Counted from the stretch's first letter, positions 1 to 6,766 are shown. The stretch is 10,818 nucleotides of DNA from Anaerolineae bacterium (GCA_016926575.1 JAFGOJ010000060.1:1-10818), one strand, 5' to 3'. Notes: generated by a model from the letters alone, not told the origin. Translations and numbers: made by a program.

Positions 1-2169
1 GGTCTCGTTGGTGACGGTGACCGAGTAGGTCAGCGTGTCGCCCAGGTGAGCGATGTCGGGCCCGGTGGCGGCGATGCTGATCGCCGGGGCGATCAAGTCG
101 GTGCTGACCGCGTCGAAGTCACTGACCGTTCCACCCAGCACGTCCGTGCCGGTGGCAACGAAGGTGAATTCCTGCGGATCGGTCGTCGCGGTGGCGGTGG
201 GATAGAATGTAACCGAGACGCCGGCCGGCAGGTTCTCGTAGGTCCATGTGGTGCCATCGGGCAGCGGCACGGCCACGTCGAGGGTAGTGTCGCCGGTGTT
301 CACGACCGTCACGTCGTAGGTCAGGGTGTCGCCCGCGTGGGCGAGCGAAGGCGCGCCGGCCTCGATGTCGATGGCCGGGCTGATCACCTCGACGAAGGCG
401 CAGTCGACGTCGCTGACTGCGTTGCCGAGCGTGTCGACACCGGTCACCGTGGCGGTGTTCAGCGTGTCGACGGCGAGAACGGTCTCGCAGGCGTAGGCCC
501 AGATCTCGCCGGGGTCGAGTTCACCGTCGTCGTTCGTGTCGCCGCTGACGAAGGCGACCTCGGGGCACTTGTCGTCGGCGACGACGACGTTGGAGATCGC
601 GTAATCCCCCGAGTTGGTCACCACGTAGTCATAGCTGGCGATGTCGCCTGCGTAAATGACGGGGGTGCTGGTGCTCTTGTCGATAGCGATGCCGGTGTGG
701 ATCACCTCGACGAAGGCGGTGTCCTGATCGGTGAGCGTGTCGCCGAGGGCATCGGTGGCGCTGACGGTGGCGGTGTTGAGCGTGCTCTCGGTGAGCGTCG
801 ACTGGCAGGTGTAGGTCCAGGCCTCGCCGGGGTCGAGCAGGCCATCGCCGTCGGTATCGCCGCTGACGAACGCAACCGTAGCGCACTTGTCGTCGACCAC
901 GCTCACGGCGGATACGGAGTCTTGGCCGGGGTTGGTGACGACGTAGGTGTAGAGCACACGTTCGCCGGCGAGGATGGTCGTCTCGCTGGCGGTCTTCACA
1001 ATCACAATGTCCGAAACGATCACGTCGGTCGGTTCGGAATCGCTCTGGTTGTCCAGGATGTTGTCGTTGATCGAGTCGATCGTGACCGTGTTGCACAGGT
1101 CGGCGGAGGGGGAATCCTGGCTACAGGGGCCGTCTTCGACAGAGAATCCGGTCGGGGCGGTGGGCAGCACGTCGACCGTGACCGTGACTGTCACCACCTC
1201 GCCGGGGTTGAGAAAGCCCATGTCACAGGAGAGCGTGCCGCTGACTTCGGTGCAGGTGGTGGGAGCGCCCTCGATGTCGTTCACGGCAACGGCGACGAAA
1301 GCCGTGTTGGGGTCGAGCGTATCGATCAGATCGACGTCGTTGGCGACGATCTCTGTGGAGTGGTTGGTGACCACGAGGGTGTAATCGAACCGGCCGCCGA
1401 GCTTCGCCCCTGTGCCCGGGTCGCTTTTGACCACAGAGATGTCGGCGGGCGAGCTGAAGAAGTCCTGCACCTTATTGAGAGGGATGGTCTGGTTGCCGGT
1501 GTTGATCGTGGAGTTGTCGATCAGAGATTTGGCGCTGATGAGCCGGGAGGCGACGTTGCCGTTGGCGGTGAAGGGGATCTCGTCTTCCAGCACCATCCAC
1601 ACCTCGACGACGACCTGCTCGTTGGGATCGAGGCCGGAGACGTCGAAGGTGCCTTGGATTTCGGAGCCCACGACGGCCCAGGAGATATTGTCGACAGAGG
1701 CGTCGTCGTTGAGCTCGATGGCGGATCCGTCGACGTAGTCGACGAAGGCGCAGTAGACGCCGTAGGACTCATCGTAACCCGCGTCGATATTGGAGGTGGT
1801 CAGGGTATCCCAGCCGGCGACGAATTGGATATTGCCGCCGACGGGGCCACTTCCATTGACGTTAATCAGGAACTCGAAGGCGACGATCTGCCCCAGTCCC
1901 AGGTAAGCCGGCGCGAGCGACTCGACGCCGCCCAAGTGCTGGGCGCCGTTCAAGGGGTCGGCAGCCCGTCCGCCAATTGGGCAGGCGATGCTGCCGGGGG
2001 TCAGGCGCAAGTAGCTATTTGGCCGGGCGGCGCTGAAATCGATGCTGTAGGCTCCGCCGGTCACTTCGGCGGTGGGCGCTGCCAGGGCGGGGATCGGGAA
2101 TGAGGCCAGCAACAATACGATCATCCCAACACGAATAGCGCGCCAAAGTGTACGAATTCCTTTATCCAT
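1..2169 (-). CDS. Secreted DUF11-repeat surface protein, 3' end beyond the window
   Basis: Reading the minus strand from an ATG at 2169 gives 723 uninterrupted codons to the left edge, so the C-terminus is missing. An AAGGGG ribosome binding site sits 8 nt upstream. Residues 1-30 are a signal peptide (basic start, hydrophobic GMIVLLLASF, cleavage after PALA). Residues 31-240 form a beta-rich domain I do not recognise. From about 242 the protein is a chain of DUF11-type Ig-like modules, each opening with a LxYxxVVTNxG-like strand: about 242-335, 386-491, 492-597, 598-695 and the start of another at 696. The second and third are near-identical in layout with an exact 106-residue period (DDKC, FVSGDT and AFVEVI recur), and each carries a DxDxDGxxD-type acidic loop (438-446, 544-552) that could bind calcium. 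Such proteins are normally exported cell-surface or sheath components; the anchor would be in the missing part. The family call is firm, the exact role unknown. Confidence 0.9.
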   Translation of the reverse strand, partial: MDKGIRTLWRAIRVGMIVLLLASFPIPALAAPTAEVTGGAYSIDFSAARPNSYLRLTPGSIACPIGGRAADPLNGAQHLGGVESLAPAYLGLGQIVAFEFLINVNGSGPVGGNIQFVAGWDTLTTSNIDAGYDESYGVYCAFVDYVDGSAIELNDDASVDNISWAVVGSEIQGTFDVSGLDPNEQVVVEVWMVLEDEIPFTANGNVASRLISAKSLIDNSTINTGNQTIPLNKVQDFFSSPADISVVKSDPGTGAKLGGRFDYTLVVTNHSTEIVANDVDLIDTLDPNTAFVAVAVNDIEGAPTTCTEVSGTLSCDMGFLNPGEVVTVTVTVDVLPTAPTGFSVEDGPCSQDSPSADLCNTVTIDSINDNILDNQSDSEPTDVIVSDIVIVKTASETTILAGERVLYTYVVTNPGQDSVSAVSVVDDKCATVAFVSGDTDGDGLLDPGEAWTYTCQSTLTESTLNTATVSATDALGDTLTDQDTAFVEVIHTGIAIDKSTSTPVIYAGDIASYDYVVTNSGDYAISNVVVADDKCPEVAFVSGDTNDDGELDPGEIWAYACETVLAVDTLNTATVTGVDTLGNAVSDVDCAFVEVISPAIDIEAGAPSLAHAGDTLTYDVTVVNTGDTTLDVAVPLPDGTTWTYENLPAGVSVTFYPTATATTDPQEFTFVATGTDVLGGTVSDFDAVSTDLIAPAISIAATGPDIAHLGDTLTYSVTVTNET
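379..1014 (-). repeat. Two tandem 318-bp in-gene repeats (DUF11 modules)
   Basis: Codons 386-491 and 492-597 of the surface-protein gene are adjacent copies of one module, each 106 codons (318 bp). Shared landmarks at the same offset include VVTN, DDKC, AFVSGDT, the acidic loop, LDPGE, LNTATV and AFVEVI. Nucleotide similarity is also visible by eye around the DDKC to LDPGE stretch, suggesting duplication within the gene. Confidence 0.8.
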
Positions 2170-2177
2170 CTTTTCAA

Positions 2178-2183
2178 CCCCTT
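2178..2183 (-). promoter_or_regulatory. Ribosome binding site of the DUF11 surface protein
   Basis: Minus-strand AAGGGG, 8 nt before the ATG at 2169. It fixes the start of a gene that has no stop codon in the window. Confidence 0.6.
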
Positions 2184-2244
2184 TTTAATCAGTGCAATTA
2201 TCTCGTATCCGTAAAGACACGCCATGAGAGCGGTACTCTATGGT

Positions 2245-2253
2245 AGTATAACA
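2245..2253 (-). promoter_or_regulatory. Candidate extended -10 promoter of the DUF11 gene
   Basis: The minus strand reads TGTTATACT, matching an extended -10 element (TG, one base, then TATACT against TATAAT). No good -35 hexamer lies 16-18 nt upstream; that position is occupied by the 9-bp direct repeat at 2257-2276. This layout, weak -35 plus upstream repeats, is typical of activator-dependent promoters. The start point would be near 2238, giving a leader of about 70 nt. Prediction by eye only. Confidence 0.4.
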
Positions 2254-2256
2254 GGT

Positions 2257-2276
2257 ATTGGTTTGAAATTGGTTTG
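2257..2276 (-). promoter_or_regulatory. Direct repeat, 11-bp period: candidate response-regulator box
   Basis: The minus strand carries CAAACCAAT (2276-2268), TT, then CAAACCAAT again (2265-2257): two perfect 9-bp copies whose starts are exactly 11 bp apart. OmpR/PhoB-family regulators typically bind as head-to-tail dimers to direct repeats with 11-bp spacing. The pair ends 6 bp before the candidate -10 hexamer and covers the -35 position of the DUF11 gene. It lies 23 bp downstream of the stop of an OmpR-family regulator gene. The repeat is seen directly; its binding by that regulator is inference. Confidence 0.45.
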
Positions 2277-2298
2277 TGAACGGTGAGAGAAAAAGGGG

Positions 2299-2988
2299 CT
2301 ACTGGGGTGAAAAGCGATAGCCTTTGCCGCGTTCGGTGAGGATGAACTGAGGCGATTCGGGGACAAGCTCGATCTTCTGGCGCAGTCGCCAGATGTACCA
2401 TTTGACGCTGTCGGGGCCGGATTCGGACATCGAACCCCAGACAGCGTCGTGGAGGAATTCGGTGGGGAGGAGCCGTCCGGCGCGTTCGGCCATGAAAAGC
2501 AGCAAGTTGTACTCGATGGGGCTGAGGGGCACTTCTTTATTGTGGGCGAAGACCGTTTGTTCCTGGCGGTTGATGACCAGCGAGCCGTCGCCGAAGCGCA
2601 TCACGTCGGGCTGGGTGGTGGGCATACGCGCGCGTCGCAGCAGGGCATTGACTCGTGCGGTCAATTCGGCGACTTTGAAGGGCTTGGAGAGGTAGTCATC
2701 TGCGCCGCCTGTCAGCCCGGTGACGATGCTTTCGAGCGTGTCAACGGCGGTGAGGAAGATGATGGGGACGGGGGAAACCTGCCGGAGGCGACGGCACACT
2801 TCCTGCCCATCCATTCCCGGCATCATGATGTCGAGAATGACCAGGTCGGGAGCTACCTTGTAGAACATCTCCAAGGCTTGTTCGCCGCTGGCGGCCAGTT
2901 CGACGGAAAATCCGCGCGCCTCCAGAGCGGTTTTGATAAGCGACAGCAAGGCCACGTCATTGTCTACGGCCAAGATTGTTTCGGTCAT
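2299..2988 (-). CDS. OmpR/PhoB-family DNA-binding response regulator
   Basis: A 229-residue protein when started at the second ATG (MTETILAVDND); the first in-frame ATG at 3015 adds nine residues not typical of the family. Neither start has a clear Shine-Dalgarno, so the choice rests on family length. The receiver domain (about 3-120) has the phosphoacceptor Asp in LVILDIMMPGMDG (residue 53), switch Thr in FLTA (80), aromatic Tyr in DDYLSKPF (99) and Lys (102). The winged-helix effector domain (about 128-229) includes PLSPIEYNLLLFM and ends in the characteristic ILTERGKGYRF. The usual acidic pair near the N-terminus reads D-N-D, with Asn where the second Asp is normal. It is expected to be a phosphorylation-controlled cytoplasmic transcription factor. 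No histidine kinase is in the window. The DUF11 gene follows 129 nt later on the same strand and carries a candidate binding box. Confidence 0.93.
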   Translation of the reverse strand: MTETILAVDNDVALLSLIKTALEARGFSVELAASGEQALEMFYKVAPDLVILDIMMPGMDGQEVCRRLRQVSPVPIIFLTAVDTLESIVTGLTGGADDYLSKPFKVAELTARVNALLRRARMPTTQPDVMRFGDGSLVINRQEQTVFAHNKEVPLSPIEYNLLLFMAERAGRLLPTEFLHDAVWGSMSESGPDSVKWYIWRLRQKIELVPESPQFILTERGKGYRFSPQ

Positions 2989-3065
2989 GACGCTTGCGCA
3001 AGAAGGAACGAACATGGTAGACCGGCTGCATTGGGGCTGTATTTAGGGCATAGCCGGGCGGGATG

Positions 3066-3105
3066 GTTACAATAAATCAGCGTTGTCTTCATGGCTTATT
3101 GTAAC
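3066..3105. promoter_or_regulatory. Perfect 10-bp inverted repeat upstream of the response regulator
   Basis: GTTACAATAA at 3066-3075 is matched by its exact reverse complement TTATTGTAAC at 3096-3105, with 20 bp between. Centre-to-centre distance is 30 bp, about three helical turns. The arm at 3096-3105 contains the candidate -10 (TACAAT) of the regulator gene, so the pair could be an operator; alternatively it forms an AU-rich stem-loop in the 5' leader. The repeat is certain, the function is not. Confidence 0.5.
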
Positions 3106-3125
3106 GATTTTCGCAGAAAAAGCAA
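3098..3125 (-). promoter_or_regulatory. Candidate promoter of the response regulator
   Basis: The minus strand reads TTGCTT, 16 nt, TACAAT. The -10 matches consensus at five of six positions, the -35 at only three. The start point would fall near 3091, leaving a leader of about 100 nt that contains the second arm of the inverted repeat. Moderate to weak prediction. Confidence 0.35.
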
Positions 3126-3151
3126 GCCAGGGGCCGCCCCCGTTCACGAAA

Positions 3152-3180
3152 GGTAGCGCGGAATGGGATTCCGCGCTACC
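3152..3180 (-). terminator. Perfect 13-bp hairpin after the TP-linker protein gene
   Basis: A perfect inverted repeat: GGTAGCGCGGAAT, a 3-nt loop (GGG on the plus strand, CCC in the minus-strand transcript), ATTCCGCGCTACC. It begins 27 nt past the stop of the secreted protein gene and, on that strand, is followed directly by only TTT, so it is a strong stem with a minimal U-tract. It could act as a terminator, or it could be a dispersed palindromic (REP-like) element. Both fit its position between two same-strand genes. Confidence 0.5.
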
Positions 3181-3207
3181 GAGGATTAAGTGAAAATGGG
3201 CACAATG

Positions 3208-4656
3208 CTAATAATTATCGCAGCCTTCATCCACAGAGAAGTAGTCGAACCCTATCTGAACCGGGGTCGTCTCCCAGCTTCCGCCGTACATGCCGACGTA
3301 ACGAAGATCGGATATGTCAGGCTGCTCCAAGAAAAAGACGTGCTGGCCATTAATGTACAATTCAACGCGGTCCCCATCTACCCGCGCCTCAAGTGTGTTC
3401 AATTCGAACGCCGGTCTGGCAGGCGGACGATGTCCTGCGGCAGGATTGGAGTATTCGGTGCGTTCTTCGTACAAGAAAGGATGATTTGGCCCTGGGAAGC
3501 CATACCCTGTAACCTTTCTAACTCCCCAGTCACCCTGGTCGTTGACCCAGAGCGTATAATGGGTACTGGCGTTCTGGTTCGAAGCAAAAACAAGCCCCCA
3601 AGAAGAGACGTGATTCTCGAATACCTCAAAGCTTCCGCGCGCCTCGATACAGGTCGGCGTATTTGGGCGGAGTACGCTAGGCGCATGGACAACGGGGTAA
3701 ATATGACGCGTGTCGCCATGCACCCCCTCATGCCGGCAGTCCAGAGGAATGTAAACGTGATAGCGCCCGGCGTTGTAGTACAGATTGTATTTATACTCAG
3801 GCCACTGTCCCCATAGATAAAGACATTGGGTATTCATATCTAAACAGCACTCTGCCGTATGCGTCAGCCAGCCGCTGTTTTCATTGTTAAAGCTATCGTA
3901 ATAATTCAAATCTGCCGGCGTAGGCGTCGGCGTGGGCGTTGGTGTTGGGTCTATACGTACCAATGGAAGCATCAGGTGATATCCATAATCCGCTCGCAGA
4001 CGCACATCGTCAACAAATGCTCCCGTTGCTACCTCTCCGTCATCATTGCTGGTAAAATGGAACGCAATGTAGAACGACTCACCCGTCGGATCCAGGTCCA
4101 GATTGTACGACGTGCTAATCCACGTGCCAATATGGCCATACATACGCGTCTCTTCGCATCCTTCTTGGAAGCCATCGAGATCATCCAACACACACCACCC
4201 GAACCAATCGCCGGGTTCCGAATCCAGCCACCAATCGAAAAGTAACTCGGCCTCGAAAGCCTGCGTTATCGTGATTGGGCCATAAATCAGCCAAGAATCA
4301 GCACTGTCTGGATAGGTATACGTTCCTGAAGCAACCAAAGTGCTTCCGTCAACCCCGCCGCCTACTGACCAGACGGAAGTGATTGGGCTCGTGCTGGCCA
4401 CGTTCACTATCCCCCAAGTGTATTCTTTCCCGTCCACATCATTGACATCAAAGGTCTGCCAGCCCTCCCCCAAGCCGTCAGAGAAAGTATCGAGCCACAC
4501 TTCCTGCCATCCCTCAGGCAAAGCGCCCTGAACACCAGAGGACCGCGTCGAGAAAGGTACCGCCATCAACAACAACATCCCCACCATCGCCACGCCAGCG
4601 ACAAACAACATCCTCCCGAACACAGAGACTCGACGATCAGAAACCACCCTTTCCAT
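3208..4656 (-). CDS. Secreted two-domain beta-sandwich protein with Thr-Pro linker
   Basis: I chose the ATG at 4656 (482 residues) because GAGGG lies 5 nt upstream; the frame also permits an ATG at 4659 and a GTG at 4668. Residues about 14-35 are a hydrophobic signal segment (LFVAGVAMVGMLLLMAVPF). Domain 1 (about 47-225) has beta-sandwich signatures such as WLIYGPITI and GAFVDDVRLRAD, resembling MAM/choice-of-anchor-type modules. A PTPTPTPTPTP linker (237-247) follows LMLPLVRIDP. Domain 2 (about 255-482) resembles a concanavalin-like (LamG/DUF1080-like) fold: GSFEVF, LWVNDQGDWGVRKV, LEARVDGDRVELYINGQHV and GFDYFSVDEG. It holds six cysteines (270, 271, 278, 307, 336, 479), suggesting extracellular disulfides. 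No catalytic residues can be named. It probably binds carbohydrate or another surface ligand outside the cell. It has its own promoter and a hairpin at its end, and a lower GC than the glycosyltransferases. Confidence 0.85.
   Translation of the reverse strand: MERVVSDRRVSVFGRMLFVAGVAMVGMLLLMAVPFSTRSSGVQGALPEGWQEVWLDTFSDGLGEGWQTFDVNDVDGKEYTWGIVNVASTSPITSVWSVGGGVDGSTLVASGTYTYPDSADSWLIYGPITITQAFEAELLFDWWLDSEPGDWFGWCVLDDLDGFQEGCEETRMYGHIGTWISTSYNLDLDPTGESFYIAFHFTSNDDGEVATGAFVDDVRLRADYGYHLMLPLVRIDPTPTPTPTPTPADLNYYDSFNNENSGWLTHTAECCLDMNTQCLYLWGQWPEYKYNLYYNAGRYHVYIPLDCRHEGVHGDTRHIYPVVHAPSVLRPNTPTCIEARGSFEVFENHVSSWGLVFASNQNASTHYTLWVNDQGDWGVRKVTGYGFPGPNHPFLYEERTEYSNPAAGHRPPARPAFELNTLEARVDGDRVELYINGQHVFFLEQPDISDLRYVGMYGGSWETTPVQIGFDYFSVDEGCDNY
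3916..3948 (-). repeat. Hexamer repeat encoding the Thr-Pro linker
   Basis: Imperfect 6-bp units (GGCGTA, GGCGTC, GGCGTG, GGCGTT, GGTGTT on the plus strand) encode alternating Pro and Thr. The third-base differences between units make slipped-strand length change less likely than in a perfect microsatellite. TP linkers between exported domains are common in Chloroflexota and other environmental bacteria. Confidence 0.85.
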
Positions 4657-4708
4657 CATTTCCCTCACTCATCAAAAATGTGGCGTGAAAAAGACGCACG
4701 CGTGAAGT

Positions 4709-4737
4709 ATTCTAACACTCCCTATGTACTAAGTCAA
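4709..4737 (-). promoter_or_regulatory. Sigma-70-type promoter of the TP-linker protein gene
   Basis: On the minus strand, TTGACT (4737-4732) and TAGAAT (4714-4709) are separated by exactly 17 nt; each hexamer matches consensus at five of six positions. It sits immediately after the stop of glycosyltransferase A and gives a predicted start near 4702 with a leader of about 45 nt. It is the best promoter in the window and argues that the secreted protein is transcribed independently. I see no terminator between A and this promoter, so read-through from the operon is also possible. Confidence 0.65.
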
Positions 4738-4741
4738 GCCT

Positions 4742-6766
4742 TCATGGGGCGACCGTAATGCCAGCGATCCATACCCGATCCCCCAGCGCGTCAACCGGCA
4801 GCCGAATCAGCGTGTCGGGGGCATATAGTCCCAACTGCAAGACGTACTCACCGGGAGGGGTCTCAGCTCTGACAGCCACGGTATGGACCTGAACGAAACG
4901 GTCGCCAGGCCGCAGACTCTCCGCCCGCACGTCGAACCAGTCTTGCTGCCCCCAGATGTCCCGTCCATCGGAGGTCAAATGAACAAAGGCGACTACCGGC
5001 GTAGGTTGCGCAGACAGAACCTCCCAATACGTCAGCATGCGGATTGTGCCGCCAGGTTCAACGCACGATTCTTCCAAACTCACGCCCGCCAAAATGAAAC
5101 GATTCCCAAAGGCCAGAGGCATTTCTGGCACCGCGATATGCGACATCTCTGGAGGCCAGGCCAATGTCGCAGGCGACAACATAGCCAATCGATCAACATA
5201 GACAGTTGATCCTGTGGCCCGAAACGTTCGAAAACCTTTGCCCAGCCCCTCTACCACCACTGCATCGGTTATGAACAATGCCTCTAACGCCGGATCGAAC
5301 GCCTGTGTGCCGAGCGGGTCATCCGGAAAATAGAACGTTATCGGGCCGGAGCCTGCGGGCCAGATCAACGCACCGGCAGGATTGAACCACCGCACGTCCA
5401 AGTCACTCCGCCGTAGGGCCAAATCGAAATTGACAGCGTTCCACGGATGCCAATAGTTTATGTACGGCGCGCCGATAGCCACTGGCCCCGGTGGATCATG
5501 TCGGTCGAGTTCCCGAGCAATCTCAGAGACGCCGCCTTGATATAACCCCCACACCTCTGGCGCGCCCCCCCACGTTCGGAAAAAAGCATAAGAAGATAGG
5601 GTGCCATGGAAAAGAAGGATTGCTATCGCCAGAAACGGCGCTGCTATGCGCCACCGCTTGCTGACGGCGAGCCACAAAGCCTCGACTCCAAGCGCCGCCA
5701 GCATATACGCCGCCGGTTGCGAGGCAATAGCGTGCGAAAAACTTGCCGCCGGAGGAACCACCATCGTTGGCAACAACCCCACACCCAACCAAAGCAACAC
5801 CAACACATACCGAGGGCGTCGCCAGTGCCACAGGCTAAGCAAAATCCCCAAAGCGAAACAAGCTGCCGTCAAAGGATCGAACAACGGACGCCCAGAAACG
5901 TTGTACAACCAATCTGCCTCCCCCTCCCAAAAAAACATCCCCGCCGCCCGCAGACATAAGTCAATCACCGGCCCCGCATCCCCCTCCCGCAATGCATCCA
6001 GAGGCGCCGACAAATGCTCAAGACGCTCCTCAACTGCTGGATTCGTTGTCAACAATACCATCAACGGGGCAGCGATTCCCGCCGCGATGACCAAAAAGGC
6101 CAATACCCCCAACCTAACTCGTTTGAATTGCCGTGGATGAAATAGAGCTAAATAAGTAGTGAAGAAAATCGGCAACGCTGGCACCACACGCGCTGCCACA
6201 TAAAGATAGAACATGCCACCAAGGCTTATCCCCCCCGTTACGAAGCTCAATGTAGCCCACCCACGACGCCCGCATCCAGCTTGCTCCAGCCCACGCCAGA
6301 ACAAGTAGACCGCCAGCGAGATCATTGGAACGATGGCTATCACACGCGACCCCTCGCGACTGTAGAAAAGCGACCAGAACGCCGGCGTCATAAAGGCCGC
6401 AGTGAGAATAGCAACTCGAGAACCGAAAATACGCCGCGCTGCCAGCCAGGTGGTCAGCACGCCAAAAAAACCAAACCACACGGCCGGAAAACGCAAACTC
6501 CAATCACTGTCCCCAGCCCAAGCAATGGAGAGGGCCTGCAAATAATGGAAAAGCGGTTCGTGCCCCCACGAATCAGTAAAAAATAAAGGTCGCTCCCCTG
6601 CTAACACCCGCCATGCCATGCGGTGATTGAGCAACTCGTCGTAGCGCAACCCTGGAGGCACCTCCGTCAGTGCAACAGCGCGCAACGCAAATGCCACCAA
6701 CAGTATCACCACCAGCCCGCCCCACTCCCACCAGGCCAGCCTGCCGGTCGTCCCTCTATTCTCCAT
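4742..6766 (-). CDS. GT39/PMT-family multi-pass membrane glycosyltransferase (paralogue A)
   Basis: A 674-residue integral membrane protein with roughly a dozen hydrophobic segments over residues 15-395 and a soluble C-terminal part. GT39-type marks are the Asp-Glu pair after the first membrane helix (PGLRYDELLNH, D43/E44) and HEPLFHYL (69-76). Enzymes of this superfamily move sugars from polyprenyl-phosphate donors to protein or lipid acceptors on the outer face of the membrane; donor and acceptor cannot be read here. SGRPLFDPLT (291-300), FFRTWGGAPEVWGLY (395-409) and VRWFNPAGALIWPA (458-471) are shared with B and C. Residues about 555-674 form a beta-sandwich (MLTYWEVL, VVAFVHLTSDG, GDRFVQVH, GEYVLQLGLY). 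The start overlaps the end of B by 11 nt, implying coupled translation as third gene of the operon. Base composition is much less GC-rich than B or C. Confidence 0.87.
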   Translation of the reverse strand: MENRGTTGRLAWWEWGGLVVILLVAFALRAVALTEVPPGLRYDELLNHRMAWRVLAGERPLFFTDSWGHEPLFHYLQALSIAWAGDSDWSLRFPAVWFGFFGVLTTWLAARRIFGSRVAILTAAFMTPAFWSLFYSREGSRVIAIVPMISLAVYLFWRGLEQAGCGRRGWATLSFVTGGISLGGMFYLYVAARVVPALPIFFTTYLALFHPRQFKRVRLGVLAFLVIAAGIAAPLMVLLTTNPAVEERLEHLSAPLDALREGDAGPVIDLCLRAAGMFFWEGEADWLYNVSGRPLFDPLTAACFALGILLSLWHWRRPRYVLVLLWLGVGLLPTMVVPPAASFSHAIASQPAAYMLAALGVEALWLAVSKRWRIAAPFLAIAILLFHGTLSSYAFFRTWGGAPEVWGLYQGGVSEIARELDRHDPPGPVAIGAPYINYWHPWNAVNFDLALRRSDLDVRWFNPAGALIWPAGSGPITFYFPDDPLGTQAFDPALEALFITDAVVVEGLGKGFRTFRATGSTVYVDRLAMLSPATLAWPPEMSHIAVPEMPLAFGNRFILAGVSLEESCVEPGGTIRMLTYWEVLSAQPTPVVAFVHLTSDGRDIWGQQDWFDVRAESLRPGDRFVQVHTVAVRAETPPGEYVLQLGLYAPDTLIRLPVDALGDRVWIAGITVAP

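Noticed and set aside
46..2103. Long plus-strand open frame of 685 codons
   Set aside because: It is codon-aligned antisense to the DUF11 gene; the product is a repetitive Gly/Asp/Val-rich string without signal peptide, domain or ribosome binding site, whereas the minus strand gives a textbook exported protein.
2195..2230. Alternative -10 (GATAAT) closer to the DUF11 start
   Set aside because: No acceptable -35 at 16-18 nt and no TG extension; the TGTTATACT element is better placed and better matched.
3068..3073. Plus-strand TACAAT in the inverted-repeat arm as a divergent promoter
   Set aside because: The sequence 17 nt upstream (AGGGCA) is not a -35 and there is no plus-strand gene downstream.
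2449..3075. Plus-strand open frame of 208 codons opposite the response regulator
   Set aside because: Antisense to a fully motif-complete OmpR-family protein; no ribosome binding site or recognisable domain.
3130..3141. Short GC palindrome (ggggccgcccc) beside the 13-bp hairpin
   Set aside because: Stem of only four to five base pairs with almost no loop; expected by chance at this GC content.
3190..3816. Plus-strand open frame of 208 codons opposite the TP-linker protein
   Set aside because: No domain or signal, and it lies entirely antisense to a well-supported exported protein.
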